Source: Cupriavidus basilensis OR16 (GTDB lineage Bacteria; Pseudomonadota; Gammaproteobacteria; Burkholderiales; Burkholderiaceae). From it: a stretch of 64,000 nucleotides of DNA. The translations under genes and the position numbers were made by a program. The notes beneath the pieces were generated by a model. That model did no database searches, was not told the DNA's origin, and was given only the letters and a program-made list of their open reading frames with translations. Position 1 is the stretch's first letter; each line of letters opens with the position of its first letter. This document shows, piece by piece, positions 26,498 through 35,112 of the stretch. The stretch is from positions 38,428-102,427 of the forward strand of contig NZ_AHJE01000027.1 of NCBI RefSeq assembly GCF_000243095.1, in the 5' to 3' direction.

Positions 26498-27070
26498 CTA
26501 CTTGGAAAAGATGCTCGTACACCACTGGGACTCACAAGGGATGCCGTCACCATCACCATCCATCTTAGTATTTGGACAGTTTTTCAGGAAATACGTAGCC
26601 TCTTTGCAAGAGGTCATCTGAGAACAATGCGTCCGTCCATCACACTGAAATAGGCTAGGCGCCGCGGCGGTTGGGGCTTTAACCGAGCCAGAAGCAGAAG
26701 CTAATGTCTCTGACGCGCCAAACATCGGAGCGACATACTTGTACCCGGCAGCAAAGAGGATTGCAACAGCGATGAATCCAACCAGAAGGCCACGGAATGA
26801 CGTTCCTTGGCGCACTGGTGCTTGTGTACGGCTTCGGCGCGGCAAAGCCGGATGCCCCCCCGGCCGTTGAACATTGATGGCCTTCTTCTTGCCATCCTTG
26901 TTGTGAGTGACAAGGAACGATAGTGACTCACCAACCCTCGGCTGCCCCCCCTGTCTGGGGTAGTCCGATATATGAACGAAGATGTCCTGCCCCCCGTTCG
27001 ACGAGGTGATAAACCCAAAGCCTTTGTCTTTGTTCCACGTTTTTAGGGTACCGTCGATGCGTGTATCCAT
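26498..27070 (-). CDS. Cold-shock domain / TM / Excalibur fusion protein
   Basis: A 190-residue three-part protein. Residues 1-68 are a cold-shock domain with the RNP1-like KGFGFIT and RNP2-like DIFVHIS motifs. Residues about 92-112 form one TM helix (FRGLLVGFIAVAILFAAGYKYV). Residues about 140-190 are an Excalibur-type Ca-binding domain (KMDGDGDGIPCESQWC) with six Cys. The cold-shock domain should be cytoplasmic and the Excalibur domain periplasmic, so a nucleic-acid-binding module is tethered to the membrane. It lies in the accessory patch next to gene remnants. The function is unknown. Confidence 0.87.
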   Translation of the reverse strand: MDTRIDGTLKTWNKDKGFGFITSSNGGQDIFVHISDYPRQGGQPRVGESLSFLVTHNKDGKKKAINVQRPGGHPALPRRSRTQAPVRQGTSFRGLLVGFIAVAILFAAGYKYVAPMFGASETLASASGSVKAPTAAAPSLFQCDGRTHCSQMTSCKEATYFLKNCPNTKMDGDGDGIPCESQWCTSIFSK

Positions 27071-27104
27071 GGATGGGGGCGAGCCAACAATAACGAGGTG
27101 ATTA

Positions 27105-27395
27105 TCACACGGCCATGGTTAATGCATTGGCACGGGCAAGTTTGACCCGGCAACTTGGGTAATTGCGACAGCCCCAGAACGAGCCGACCTTTCCCTGTCG
27201 TTCCACCATCTTCACGCCGCAGGCCGCGCACGTCGGCGTCTGGTAGTCACCTTCGAATGCCCGTAGCAGCAGTTTGGCTTGTTTGTCGGCGTCCAAGGTA
27301 CGGATGCGTTCGGCAATGCCTGCGCCATCCAGCAACTGGATGCCAGCTTCGACTGCGTAGTCCTGCACTGGCAAAGGCGGCGGGCAGAACCGCAT
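27105..27395 (-). pseudogene. Remnant of Mrr-like endonuclease with topoisomerase-type zinc finger
   Basis: A 96-residue tail. AVEAGIQLLDGAGIAERI resembles the end of an Mrr/restriction-endonuclease-like domain, and residues about 60-85 are a C4 zinc ribbon (CAACG...GSFWGCRNYPSC) of the type found at the C-terminus of topoisomerase I and Mrr-like proteins. The nuclease core is missing; upstream in-frame sequence shows no homology I recognise. It could still be expressed as a small zinc-finger protein, but truncation is more likely. Confidence 0.6.
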
Positions 27396-27487
27396 GAAAG
27401 GTACGCCAACACTCGGTTTCGGACATACTGTGTAAGCCAGTGAGGCTATTTTTTTTGCCGCCGTCAGATCGCCTGAGGGGCTGAGAC

Positions 27488-28480
27488 ATGAATCATGTTT
27501 GCAGATTCGCCGTGTTTGCCATCGCGGCCTTACTGATGATTGTTGGATTTCCACAAGTGGCAACGGCGCAGGGCGCCACCACAAGCCCGGACGTGTTTCG
27601 CGTAACGCTGCTCGGGACCGGAGCACCGGACCCGTCGGCGGATCGCTTCGGCGCAAGTACGCTCATCGAGGCGGGGAACCAGAAGATTCTCATTGATGCC
27701 GGACGCGGTGCCACGATACGGCTCAGCCAACTACACATCCCGCTTGGAAGAATCGACGTTCTCTTTCTGACCCATTACCACTCAGATCACACCGTCGGCA
27801 TTCCCGACCTGTGGCTGACTGGATGGCTACCGCCACCCTTCGGGCAGCGGAAGTCGCCCTTTCACGTGATCGGACCAACCGGTGCCGCCGACCTCATGGC
27901 GAACCTTCAACGCGCCTATGCCGCTGACATTAGGATACGAATGGCCGATCAGAAGCTCACGCATGAGGGGCTCGAAGTCAAGGTCGAAGAGTTCACGAAG
28001 GATGGCACGGTCTACGAGAAGGATGGCCTTCGCGTCACTGCCTTTGAGGTCAATCACGGCGATGCGGTCAAGCCAGCATTCGGCTATCGAATCGATTACG
28101 GCGGCCACGCCGTTCTCATCTCGGGCGACACGCGGTTCAACGAAAACGTTATCAAATACGGCACCGGGACCGATCTGCTGGTCCATGAGGTGTTCGCCGT
28201 GAAGCCCGAGTTGATGAAAAATCCGGCGATTCAAGCGATTGCAAACCATCACGTCACGCCGCAGGAAGCAGGCACAGTTTTCACCCGTGCACACCCCAAA
28301 CTCGCGGCATACACACATCTTTCGGTGATCGGAACGCCGACGGTCCCGAGCGTGACGACGGATGACATAGTGTCGCAAACGCGTGAGACCTACGGCGGCC
28401 CGTTGGTGGTCGGAGAAGACCTCATGGCCTTTGAGATTGCCGCTGACGGCGTGGCTGTCTATCGACGCGGTGCCCGCTAG
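27488..28480 (+). CDS. Exported metallo-beta-lactamase-fold hydrolase
   Basis: A 330-residue protein with a signal peptide (cut near ATAQG) and an RNase Z/arylsulfatase-like metallo-beta-lactamase fold. Motifs are THYHSDHTVG (HxHxDH), AFEVNHGDAVKPAFGYRI, SGDTRFNENV (bridging Asp) and ANHHVTPQEAG (late His). Two metals would activate water for hydrolysis in the periplasm. The coding composition is less GC-rich than the core genome. The next gene remnant suggests it arrived with a larger segment. Substrate unknown. Confidence 0.88.
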   Translation: MNHVCRFAVFAIAALLMIVGFPQVATAQGATTSPDVFRVTLLGTGAPDPSADRFGASTLIEAGNQKILIDAGRGATIRLSQLHIPLGRIDVLFLTHYHSDHTVGIPDLWLTGWLPPPFGQRKSPFHVIGPTGAADLMANLQRAYAADIRIRMADQKLTHEGLEVKVEEFTKDGTVYEKDGLRVTAFEVNHGDAVKPAFGYRIDYGGHAVLISGDTRFNENVIKYGTGTDLLVHEVFAVKPELMKNPAIQAIANHHVTPQEAGTVFTRAHPKLAAYTHLSVIGTPTVPSVTTDDIVSQTRETYGGPLVVGEDLMAFEIAADGVAVYRRGAR

Positions 28481-28483
28481 TCC

Positions 28484-28643
28484 TGCCTTGGTCGGGATCG
28501 GGACTTGGACCAGCGTCTCAAACGTCAGCATCCATCCGGATGGCAGCAGAGCGTTTACATTTGGCCCGCACGGGACTGGCACGGCGATTTTTGAGAGAAA
28601 CGGTCGCTTCGCCATTAATCCCGGATCAGGTTGCGCATACTAA
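28484..28643 (+). pseudogene. N-terminal fragment of a lipocalin-like domain
   Basis: In one frame VGIGTWTSVSNVSIHPDGSR, then FTFGPHGTG and IFERNGRFAINPG resemble the first strands of lipocalin-like (Lipocalin_5) proteins. The frame stops soon after, and no continuation is found. It is probably a decayed gene fragment following the metallo-beta-lactamase-fold gene. Confidence 0.5.
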
Positions 28644-29027
28644 CCAACAACATGGGGGGCTGCAATCTTATGAAATCCATTATTGAGTTGGCTTCGCGCA
28701 GCCGGATGGTCAAACGCGAAGGCTTACCAAGTCCGCGAACACGTACGCGCAACTGTTGGGGCAGCGTAATCAGATCGCTCTCCGGCTAACTCAACGCGCG
28801 GCGACGGCCCGGGGGTGGGGATGGCTTGCGCACCATCTGGACCGGATGATTGACGTGGATGCCCCATTCCCGCCCAGTCCGCGCGCAATTTGCGGGGTGA
28901 GTGCGGCCATGCTGAATTGGGCGATGCGGGCACGGTGCATTGCCCGCAATGTGTACTTGCCCTCGGCATGTCCGCGAAGCAGCGGATTGACCTCGTGCAG
29001 ATACCAGGTTTCCTTTGAAATCAGGGG
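28644..29027. other. Unassigned sequence between remnants and moaC break
   Basis: Open frames exist on both strands, including one continuous with the moaC fragment, but none shows a domain I recognise. No transposase, integrase or clear terminal inverted repeat is visible. Confidence 0.4.
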
Positions 29028-29412
29028 GTCGTAGATGGTCAGCAGCGCAACCTGCACGCCAGTCAGTGCTTCCACCCCCAAAACCGGTCTGGCCGTGGGT
29101 CTCGGTACGCACGGTGCAGCGGATGGTGGCGCTGGCCTCGTCCATCGCGTAGTCCACCGCCACCTTGGTGAGCGAGATCGGGTGGCATAGCGGGATCAGG
29201 TCGGCGGTGCGCTTGGTGGCCATGATGGCGGCAACCCGGGCAATGCCTAGCACGTCGCCTTTCTTGGCCGTGCCGTCGCGCACCAGCGCAAAGGTGGCGG
29301 GCAGCATGGTGATGGTGCCGGTGGCGACGGCCACGCGGTGGCTGTGGGCCTTGGCGCCGACGTCGACCATATGGGCTTGTCCGGCGGTATCGAAATGGGT
29401 GAGCTGGCTCAT
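29028..29412 (-). pseudogene. moaC: moaC, truncated and frameshifted
   Basis: The frame starts [21 protein letters not shown] and continues through [31 protein letters not shown] and [11 protein letters not shown], clearly cyclic pyranopterin monophosphate synthase. After HGQTG the frame shifts at a TTTTGGGGG run; [15 protein letters not shown] continues in another frame and then homology ends at about 29028. The last about 25-30 residues, including the conserved CKAVDRGM region, are absent and replaced by unrelated sequence. MoaC makes the first molybdopterin intermediate, so another copy would be needed. Confidence 0.88.
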
Positions 29413-29542
29413 GGCGTGGACCTGGCGGATGCGGGGCAATGAATGCGTGACGGATGCGCTTGCCGCGCCTGCCGGGGCAGGGCGTGGCAAGACCGGGCGA
29501 CGCCCGATGGGAATGGCTTGCGCAGGCCGCTATCATAGCAAC

Positions 29543-31314
29543 ATGCGCAAGAACCAATCGCTCGCCGGAGCGCTCTCCTCGCCCGCCCGACAGGCGCGCC
29601 TCATGTCTTCCAGGCCCGCCGGGGCCTTGGCCGCCGCTCGCTCGCGGCGCTGCTGGCGCTGACGATCGCGCTGCCCGCCTGGCCCCAGCAGCGCCTGCTG
29701 CTGAATGACGCCACGCGTACCGCGGCCGCCGCCGCCGTGCCGGAGAGCGACAGCCGCGACGGCAGCGACCAGGTCTATGACAACCTGAACCGCAGCGTGA
29801 AGGCGGGGCAGAAATCCGATTTTGGCTTGCGCAGCAACAACACCGTGGTGGAGACCTCCGGCGTGCAGTTGCCAGACCTGGGCGACCCGTCGACCGCGTC
29901 GCTCACCCCCGACATGGAGCGGCGCCTGGGCGACCGCATCATGCGCGACATCCGGCGCGACCCGGACTACGTCACGGATCCGCTGCTGGCCGATTACCTG
30001 AACGCGCTCGGCTATCGCCTGGTGCAGGCGGCGCGCCGGCAGAACATTTCCGGCTCCACCGGCGCCGGCACCTTTGCCACGGGGTTCGAGCTGTTCGCGG
30101 TGCGCGACCGCAGCATCAACGCCTTCGCGCTGCCCGGCGGCTATATCGGCGTGCACACCGGCCTGCTGGTGCAGTCCGATACCGAGTCCGAGCTGGCCTC
30201 CGTGCTGGGCCACGAAATCGGCCACGTGATGCAGCGGCATATCGCGCGCGGCATTACCAAGCAGGACCAGTCGATGTGGATCGCGCTGGCTTCGATGGTG
30301 CTGGCCGGGCTGGCCGCCACCAAGAGCGGCGACGCGGCCGCGGCGCTGGCCATGGGCGGGCAGGCGGCGGCGGTGTCCAACCAGCTGTCTTTCTCGCGCG
30401 GCGCCGAGCGCGAGGCTGACCGGGTCGGCTTCCAGATCATGACCGCTGCCGGCTTTGACCCGCAGGGCATGCCTGACTTCTTCAAGCGGCTGCAGCGCGT
30501 GATGGGAATTTCGGAAAGCTCGGTGCCGTCGTATGTGCGCACCCACCCGCTCACCTCCGAGCGGATCGCCGACATGCAGGACCGCGTGAGCCATGTGGCG
30601 GTGCGCCGCGTGGCGAGCACGCCCGAGTACGAGTTCGCGCGGATGCGCGCCCGCATCCTGCAGGAAACCTCGCCTAGCGATCTGCAGAACGCGCGCGCGG
30701 CGCTGCAGACGCAGCTGGCGTCGGCCTCGCCGGCGCGCCTGCCTGCGCTCCACTACGGCATCGCGTTCGCCGAGCAGCGGCTGGGGCGCAACGCCGAGGC
30801 CGGGCAGTCCCTTGCCGAGGCCCGCCGCTTGTACGGCACGATCCCTGGCGCGACCTCGGGCAGCCCCATGCTGGATGTGATGGCGATCGAGCTGGCGCGG
30901 GCCCAGGGCCGGCAGCAGGACGCGCTGAACCAGGCGGTGGCGTCGATGAAAGCGTTCCCGTTGTCACACGCGGTTGCGCTGAGCTATGCCGCGACCTTGC
31001 TCGGCGCTGGCCGCACGGACCAGGCGGTGACCTTCCTGCGCGAGCGCACGCGCGAGGAAATCGCGCGCTCCGAGTGGTGGGACATGCTGGCGCGGGCCTA
31101 TGCCGCGCAGGGCCGGCGCGTGCAGCAGCACCAGGCGCTGGCGGAGAAGTACGCAGTGGATGGCGCCTACCAGGCCGCCATAGAGCAATTGCAGATCGCC
31201 CGCAAGGCAGGCGACGGCGATTTCTACACGCTGTCGGAGGTCGATGCGCGGTTGCACCAGCTGGAGCGCCAGTACCGCGAGGAAAAGCAGGACAACAAGG
31301 GCATACCTAACTGA
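29543..31314 (+). CDS. M48 family metalloprotease with TPR tail (BepA-like)
   Basis: The main frame (in-frame GTG at 29737) has the M48 zinc motif LGHEIGHVMQRH, then SFSRGAEREADRVGFQ (third ligand), and from about residue 330 several TPR-like repeats, as in periplasmic BepA/YfgC chaperone-proteases for outer-membrane protein assembly. A signal peptide (RRSLAALLALTIALPAW) is in frame upstream but lacks a start codon. The ATG at 29543 (MRKNQSLAGALSS) is one frame off. Restoring one G in the GGGG run at 29621-29624 joins them, so the gene very probably starts at 29543. It is divergent from moaC. Confidence 0.88.
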
Positions 31315-31348
31315 CGCCCATGCTCAGGCCACGATTCAGCCCGCCTGC

Positions 31349-31939
31349 TCAGGCCGCCTGTTCTCCCTCGGACGGTCGGGGCTGGCGCACAAAGCCGTAG
31401 CGCGCCGGTACTTCGTCCTCGGTGATCGGCTCGATCTGCACGTCGGCGCCGTTGAAATGAAACACGCCGAGATTGCCGCCGCAGGCCTCGCCGTGCCAGG
31501 TGCAGGCACTGCTCAAGCCATCGAGATCATGGTCGTGCAGCAGCGCGGCCTGCAGGCCGCCGCTCTCGCCTTCCACCGTGCCCACCAGCACCACATTGCC
31601 GTGCTCGTCCGCGTGGCATGCATGCAGCGTGAAGGCGCGCTGCGAGGTGGTGTGCAGCTTGCCCTGGTGCAGCCGCACGATCCACGGCGCATAGGCCAGC
31701 GACACGAACACGCGCTGCGGGCCGTTCTGGAAATACCAGCCACCGTGCTCGTCGCGCTGGTAGTTGCGCTCGATAAAGGCGATCAGCGCCTCGTGGCGGA
31801 TTGGGTCGCCGGACAGGCCGTGCTGCTGGGCGTACTCATTGCGCATGCGCCATTGTCCGCGCCGGTCCAGCGCCAGCCACCCATAGCAGTTGGGTACGTT
31901 GGGCCAGCGGGCCATGGCTTGCTTGACTGTCTCATCCAT
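31349..31939 (-). CDS. Conserved betaproteobacterial protein, unknown function
   Basis: A 196-residue soluble protein. The start is MDETVKQAM with GGAGG 8 bp upstream; the longer open frame upstream runs into the next gene and is rejected. Conserved-looking blocks are WPNVPNCYGWLALDRRGQWR, IERNY, GGWYFQNGPQRVFVSLAYAPW and FHFNGADVQIEPI. I recognise it as a conserved hypothetical family of Burkholderiaceae but cannot give a function. No signal peptide or TM segment is visible. Confidence 0.75.
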   Translation of the reverse strand: MDETVKQAMARWPNVPNCYGWLALDRRGQWRMRNEYAQQHGLSGDPIRHEALIAFIERNYQRDEHGGWYFQNGPQRVFVSLAYAPWIVRLHQGKLHTTSQRAFTLHACHADEHGNVVLVGTVEGESGGLQAALLHDHDLDGLSSACTWHGEACGGNLGVFHFNGADVQIEPITEDEVPARYGFVRQPRPSEGEQAA

Positions 31940-32030
31940 CTTCGGTGCCTCCTTGCGGGACCGCCCGTGCCCGGGAATCCGCGCTCGTATTCGTTCTGGT
32001 GGCGCTGGGCCGCGGGCGCGGCCCGCAAAT

Positions 32031-33098
32031 TCAAGCCACGGCGTCAAAAAACCGCAGGATGCGCGCTGGCAGCCACTGGAGATGCCCGGCATAGGGCAGC
32101 ACCGGCAGCGCGCGCAGCATATCTTCGCGCGGTGTCATGAACCCGACGTGACCACCGTGCTCGGGCTGCTCCAGCCAGACCTGCGGGCTGACCTCGGCAG
32201 GGCCCGGCAGGTGGCGTGCCGGCAGGAAGGGGTCGTTGCGCGCGTTGAGCACCAGCGTGGGCACCTTGATCTCGCCGAGCACCGGCTTGCTGGACGCGCG
32301 CGCCCAGTAGTCGTCGGTATCGCGAAAGCCGTGCAGTGGCGCCGTCACGATATTGTCGAAGGCGTACAGGTCGCGGCTGGCGAGCATGGCCTCACGGTCG
32401 AACAGCCCGGGATACTGGCTCAGCTTGGCCAGCGACTTGCGTTTCAGGGTTTGCAGGAACATGCGCGTGTACAGCATGTTGAAGCCCTGCGACAGCGCCG
32501 CGCCGCCGCCGGCCAGGTCCAGCGGCGCCGAGACCGACGCGGCGGCGCTGATATGTCCCGCGGCGCTGCCTTGTTCGCCCAGCAAGCGCAGCAGCGCGTT
32601 GCCGCCAAGCGAAATACCCACCACCAGCAGTTTGCGCCCGTGGCCGCAGTATTGCCGGTGCAGCCGTTCCAGGATCCACTGGAGTTCCTCGGCGTCGCCG
32701 GAATGATAGAAGCGCGGCGCCAGGTTCAGCTCGCCCGAGCAGCCGCGAAAGTGCGGGATCACGCCTTGCCAGCCGCGCGCCGCCAGCGCATGCATCATGG
32801 CCTGCGCGTAGTGGCTGCCGGAGTCGCCTTCCAGGCCGTGGAACATCACCAGCAGCGGGGTATCGGGCGTGACCGGGTGCGTGGTCCAGTCCAGGTCGAC
32901 GAAGTCGTCGTCGGGTGCGGTCCAGCGCTCGCGCTTGAAGCTGATGCGTGGCGGGCGCCGCGTGAAGCGCGCCGGGATGATGGTCTGCGCGTGGCCGCCG
33001 GCGAGCCACCAGGGCATGCGGCGGCCGCCGCCGAACGAGGCGGCGGCGCGGGTGTCGTCCGGTGCGGGCCGGCGGTGCGAAGGCGGAAGCTGACTCAT
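32031..33098 (-). CDS. YheT-family alpha/beta hydrolase
   Basis: A 355-residue serine hydrolase of the YheT/AB-hydrolase-4 type. It has the family N-terminus WWLAGGHAQTIIPA, the oxyanion region MFHGLEGDSGSHYA, nucleophile GISLGGNAL, acid NARNDPF and catalytic His in EHGGHVGF. It is probably a cytoplasmic esterase or lipase-like enzyme of uncertain substrate. The next gene on this strand is the conserved unknown at 31349-31939. Confidence 0.9.
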   Translation of the reverse strand: MSQLPPSHRRPAPDDTRAAASFGGGRRMPWWLAGGHAQTIIPARFTRRPPRISFKRERWTAPDDDFVDLDWTTHPVTPDTPLLVMFHGLEGDSGSHYAQAMMHALAARGWQGVIPHFRGCSGELNLAPRFYHSGDAEELQWILERLHRQYCGHGRKLLVVGISLGGNALLRLLGEQGSAAGHISAAASVSAPLDLAGGGAALSQGFNMLYTRMFLQTLKRKSLAKLSQYPGLFDREAMLASRDLYAFDNIVTAPLHGFRDTDDYWARASSKPVLGEIKVPTLVLNARNDPFLPARHLPGPAEVSPQVWLEQPEHGGHVGFMTPREDMLRALPVLPYAGHLQWLPARILRFFDAVA

Positions 33099-33167
33099 GC
33101 CTGCAAGGCGTTAGGCGATCAGGCGCAGCGCAGACGGGGTGGCCGGCCCGCCGCGCCGCGTGCAATC

Positions 33168-33608
33168 CTAGTGGAGGGCCTGGCCTGGCGCCGTGCTCAC
33201 GGTCGCGACCTGGGCGGCGTTGGCCGGGCTGCAATGGATGTGCGCCAGGCGCCAGCCCTCGTGGTTCTGCATCAGCACATAGGTGGTGTGCACGTACAGG
33301 TCGGCTTCGACGCGGTCGTCGCCAAAGCGCAGGGCTTCGGTCACGTCGAAGATGGCGACGCCCATCGAGGTATGGCTGCTGGTCTCCATCACGTCGATCA
33401 GCACCGGCTGCACGTCGAGCAACTGCGCAAAGGCCTGGCGCAGGTGCTCGTGGCCGATCAGGCGCTGGCCGTCCGGCATCACGCAGGTGACCGAGTCCTC
33501 ATCCAGCCACAGGCGCAGCGCGCCGTCGGCATCGCGTAGCTTCATGGCCTCGCGAAAGGCTTCGACGATGTCTTCGGCGGAATCGAACAGGCGGGCAAAA
33601 CGAGGCAT
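33168..33608 (-). CDS. NTF2-like (SnoaL-type) small protein
   Basis: A 146-residue cone-fold protein. AEDIVEAFREAMKLRDADGALRLWLDEDSVTCVMPDGQRLIG followed by VTEALRFGDDRVEADLYVHTTYVLMQNHEGWRLAHIHCSPA is the usual NTF2/SnoaL pattern of helices and a curved sheet. Such proteins bind small molecules or act as minor isomerases or hydrolases; no catalytic role can be assigned. It lies between waaF and the yheT-like gene. Confidence 0.83.
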   Translation of the reverse strand: MPRFARLFDSAEDIVEAFREAMKLRDADGALRLWLDEDSVTCVMPDGQRLIGHEHLRQAFAQLLDVQPVLIDVMETSSHTSMGVAIFDVTEALRFGDDRVEADLYVHTTYVLMQNHEGWRLAHIHCSPANAAQVATVSTAPGQALH

Positions 33609-33665
33609 GGTGGACTGGGCTCAGGGATTCGTTGGCCGGATAAACACGAACGGCGGGTCAGCGCT

Positions 33666-34688
33666 TCAGGCCCGGTGCAGGAGCTTGCGCAGCTCCACAA
33701 ACACCATTTCGGGCTCGATGTCCTTCAGGCAGCGCAGGTGGCCAAGTGGGCACTCACGCTTGAAGCACGGACTGCATTCGAGCTGCAGCCACATGATACT
33801 CGCAGCCTGCGACAGCGGGGGTGTATGGCGCGGGTCACTGGAGCCGAACACCGCCACCTGTGGCCGGTTCAGCGCCGCGGTGACATGCATCAGGCCGGAG
33901 TCGTTGCACACGGCGGCTTCCGACATGGCCAGCAGGTCCACGGCATCGTCGAGCGAGGTCTGGCCGCACAGGTTGCGCACGAAAGGCGCGCCTTTGACGA
34001 TCTCGTCGGCGATCTCGGCGTCCTTGGGCGAGCCCAGTGTGACCATTTGCGCATACGGGAACGAGCGCTTGAGCATCTGCGCCAGCTCGGCGAAATGCGC
34101 GGCCGGCCAGCGCTTGGCCGGGCCGAACTCCGCACCCGGGCAGAAGGCGATCAGGCGCGTCTGCGGGGCAATGCCGAAGCGCTCCGCGGTCTTGGCCATG
34201 CGCACCGGGTCGGTCCGCAGGCGCGGCTCGGACAGGTTCTCCGGCAGGCGGGCGCCGGGCTTGAGCGCCAGCCGCGCGTAGTGCTCCACCATGGGCGGGC
34301 GCTGGTCGCGGGGCGGATTGCCGTGGCGGATATTGAGCAGGCCGAAGCGGTTTTCCCCGCGATAGCCAACCCGCAGCGGAATGCCGGCCAGCCAGGGGAT
34401 CAGCGCGGACTTGAGCGAATTTGGCAGCACATAGGCTGCGTCGTAGCCTTCGTTCTTGAGCTGCTGGGCGAACATCAGCCGGGCCGACAGCTGCAGCTTG
34501 CCGTGCGCCAGTTCGCTGGGGAAGACCTGGTGGATCTCGGGCATGCGTGCCAGCACCGGCGCCACCCATTTAGGGGCGAGGGCGTCGATCTGCAGGCGCG
34601 GATGGCGCGCTTTCATGAGGGTGAATAGCGGCTGCGCCATCAGGGCGTCGCCGATCCAGTTGGGGGCGATGACGAGGGCTTTTTTCAT
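33666..34688 (-). CDS. waaF: ADP-heptose:LPS heptosyltransferase II
   Basis: A 340-residue GT9 family enzyme. It begins MKKALVIAPNWIGDALMAQPLF and includes IPLRVGYRGENRFGLLN, AFCPGAEFGPAKRWPAAHFAELA and CNDSGLMHVTAALNRPQVAVFGSSDPRHTPP, the donor-binding region. It adds the second heptose to the LPS inner core at the cytoplasmic face. A longer open frame upstream has no RBS advantage. The C-terminal Cys-containing segment (CSPCFKRECP) is common in WaaF. Confidence 0.93.
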   Translation of the reverse strand: MKKALVIAPNWIGDALMAQPLFTLMKARHPRLQIDALAPKWVAPVLARMPEIHQVFPSELAHGKLQLSARLMFAQQLKNEGYDAAYVLPNSLKSALIPWLAGIPLRVGYRGENRFGLLNIRHGNPPRDQRPPMVEHYARLALKPGARLPENLSEPRLRTDPVRMAKTAERFGIAPQTRLIAFCPGAEFGPAKRWPAAHFAELAQMLKRSFPYAQMVTLGSPKDAEIADEIVKGAPFVRNLCGQTSLDDAVDLLAMSEAAVCNDSGLMHVTAALNRPQVAVFGSSDPRHTPPLSQAASIMWLQLECSPCFKRECPLGHLRCLKDIEPEMVFVELRKLLHRA

Positions 34689-34809
34689 GAATGGGGCGCT
34701 GCCGGAAGGGTTGGCGTGGCGCAGTCTGCGCGCGCCACGCACGCCGACTCTGCGGCGCGCCGCATGGCGGGCCGCAGAGTCGGGGTGTTGCGGTCAAGCG
34801 TGGGCCGTG

Positions 34810-35004
34810 TCAGTGGTGACCCTTGATCACGGTGCCGGGCTTGAGCTTGTAGACGGTCCCGCAGTACGGGCACTTCACCTCGCCGGTGTCGGTCACGTCG
34901 AGGAAGACGCGCGGATGGTAGTTCCAGGTCGGCGTGTTGCCGGTGGGGCAGTGCAGCGGAAGGTCTTCCGCGCCGATTTCGATCAGGGAGGCGGTTTGCG
35001 TCAT
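34810..35004 (-). CDS. Zinc-finger domain protein (zf-CHCC)
   Basis: A 64-residue protein with DLPLHCPTG, WNYHPRVFLDV and VKCPYCGTVYKL, which supply Cys-His-Cys-Cys zinc ligands. The family resembles the mitochondrial complex I NDUFS6 accessory subunit and is common beside ilvE and waaF in betaproteobacteria. Role unknown. Confidence 0.9.
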   Translation of the reverse strand: MTQTASLIEIGAEDLPLHCPTGNTPTWNYHPRVFLDVTDTGEVKCPYCGTVYKLKPGTVIKGHH

Positions 35005-35112
35005 GGTGTTGCGGAGATGAATTTAGTTTTTTTGTATGGATTGAAGTATGACTGGATAAGCGGGATAAGCGGTTATGGATTGCCTGGCGGGTTTTTGGGT
35101 CGCGCGGCGGTT

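Noticed and set aside
28644..29027. Insertion sequence responsible for breaking moaC
   Set aside because: No transposase motif, terminal inverted repeats or target duplication can be seen in this stretch.
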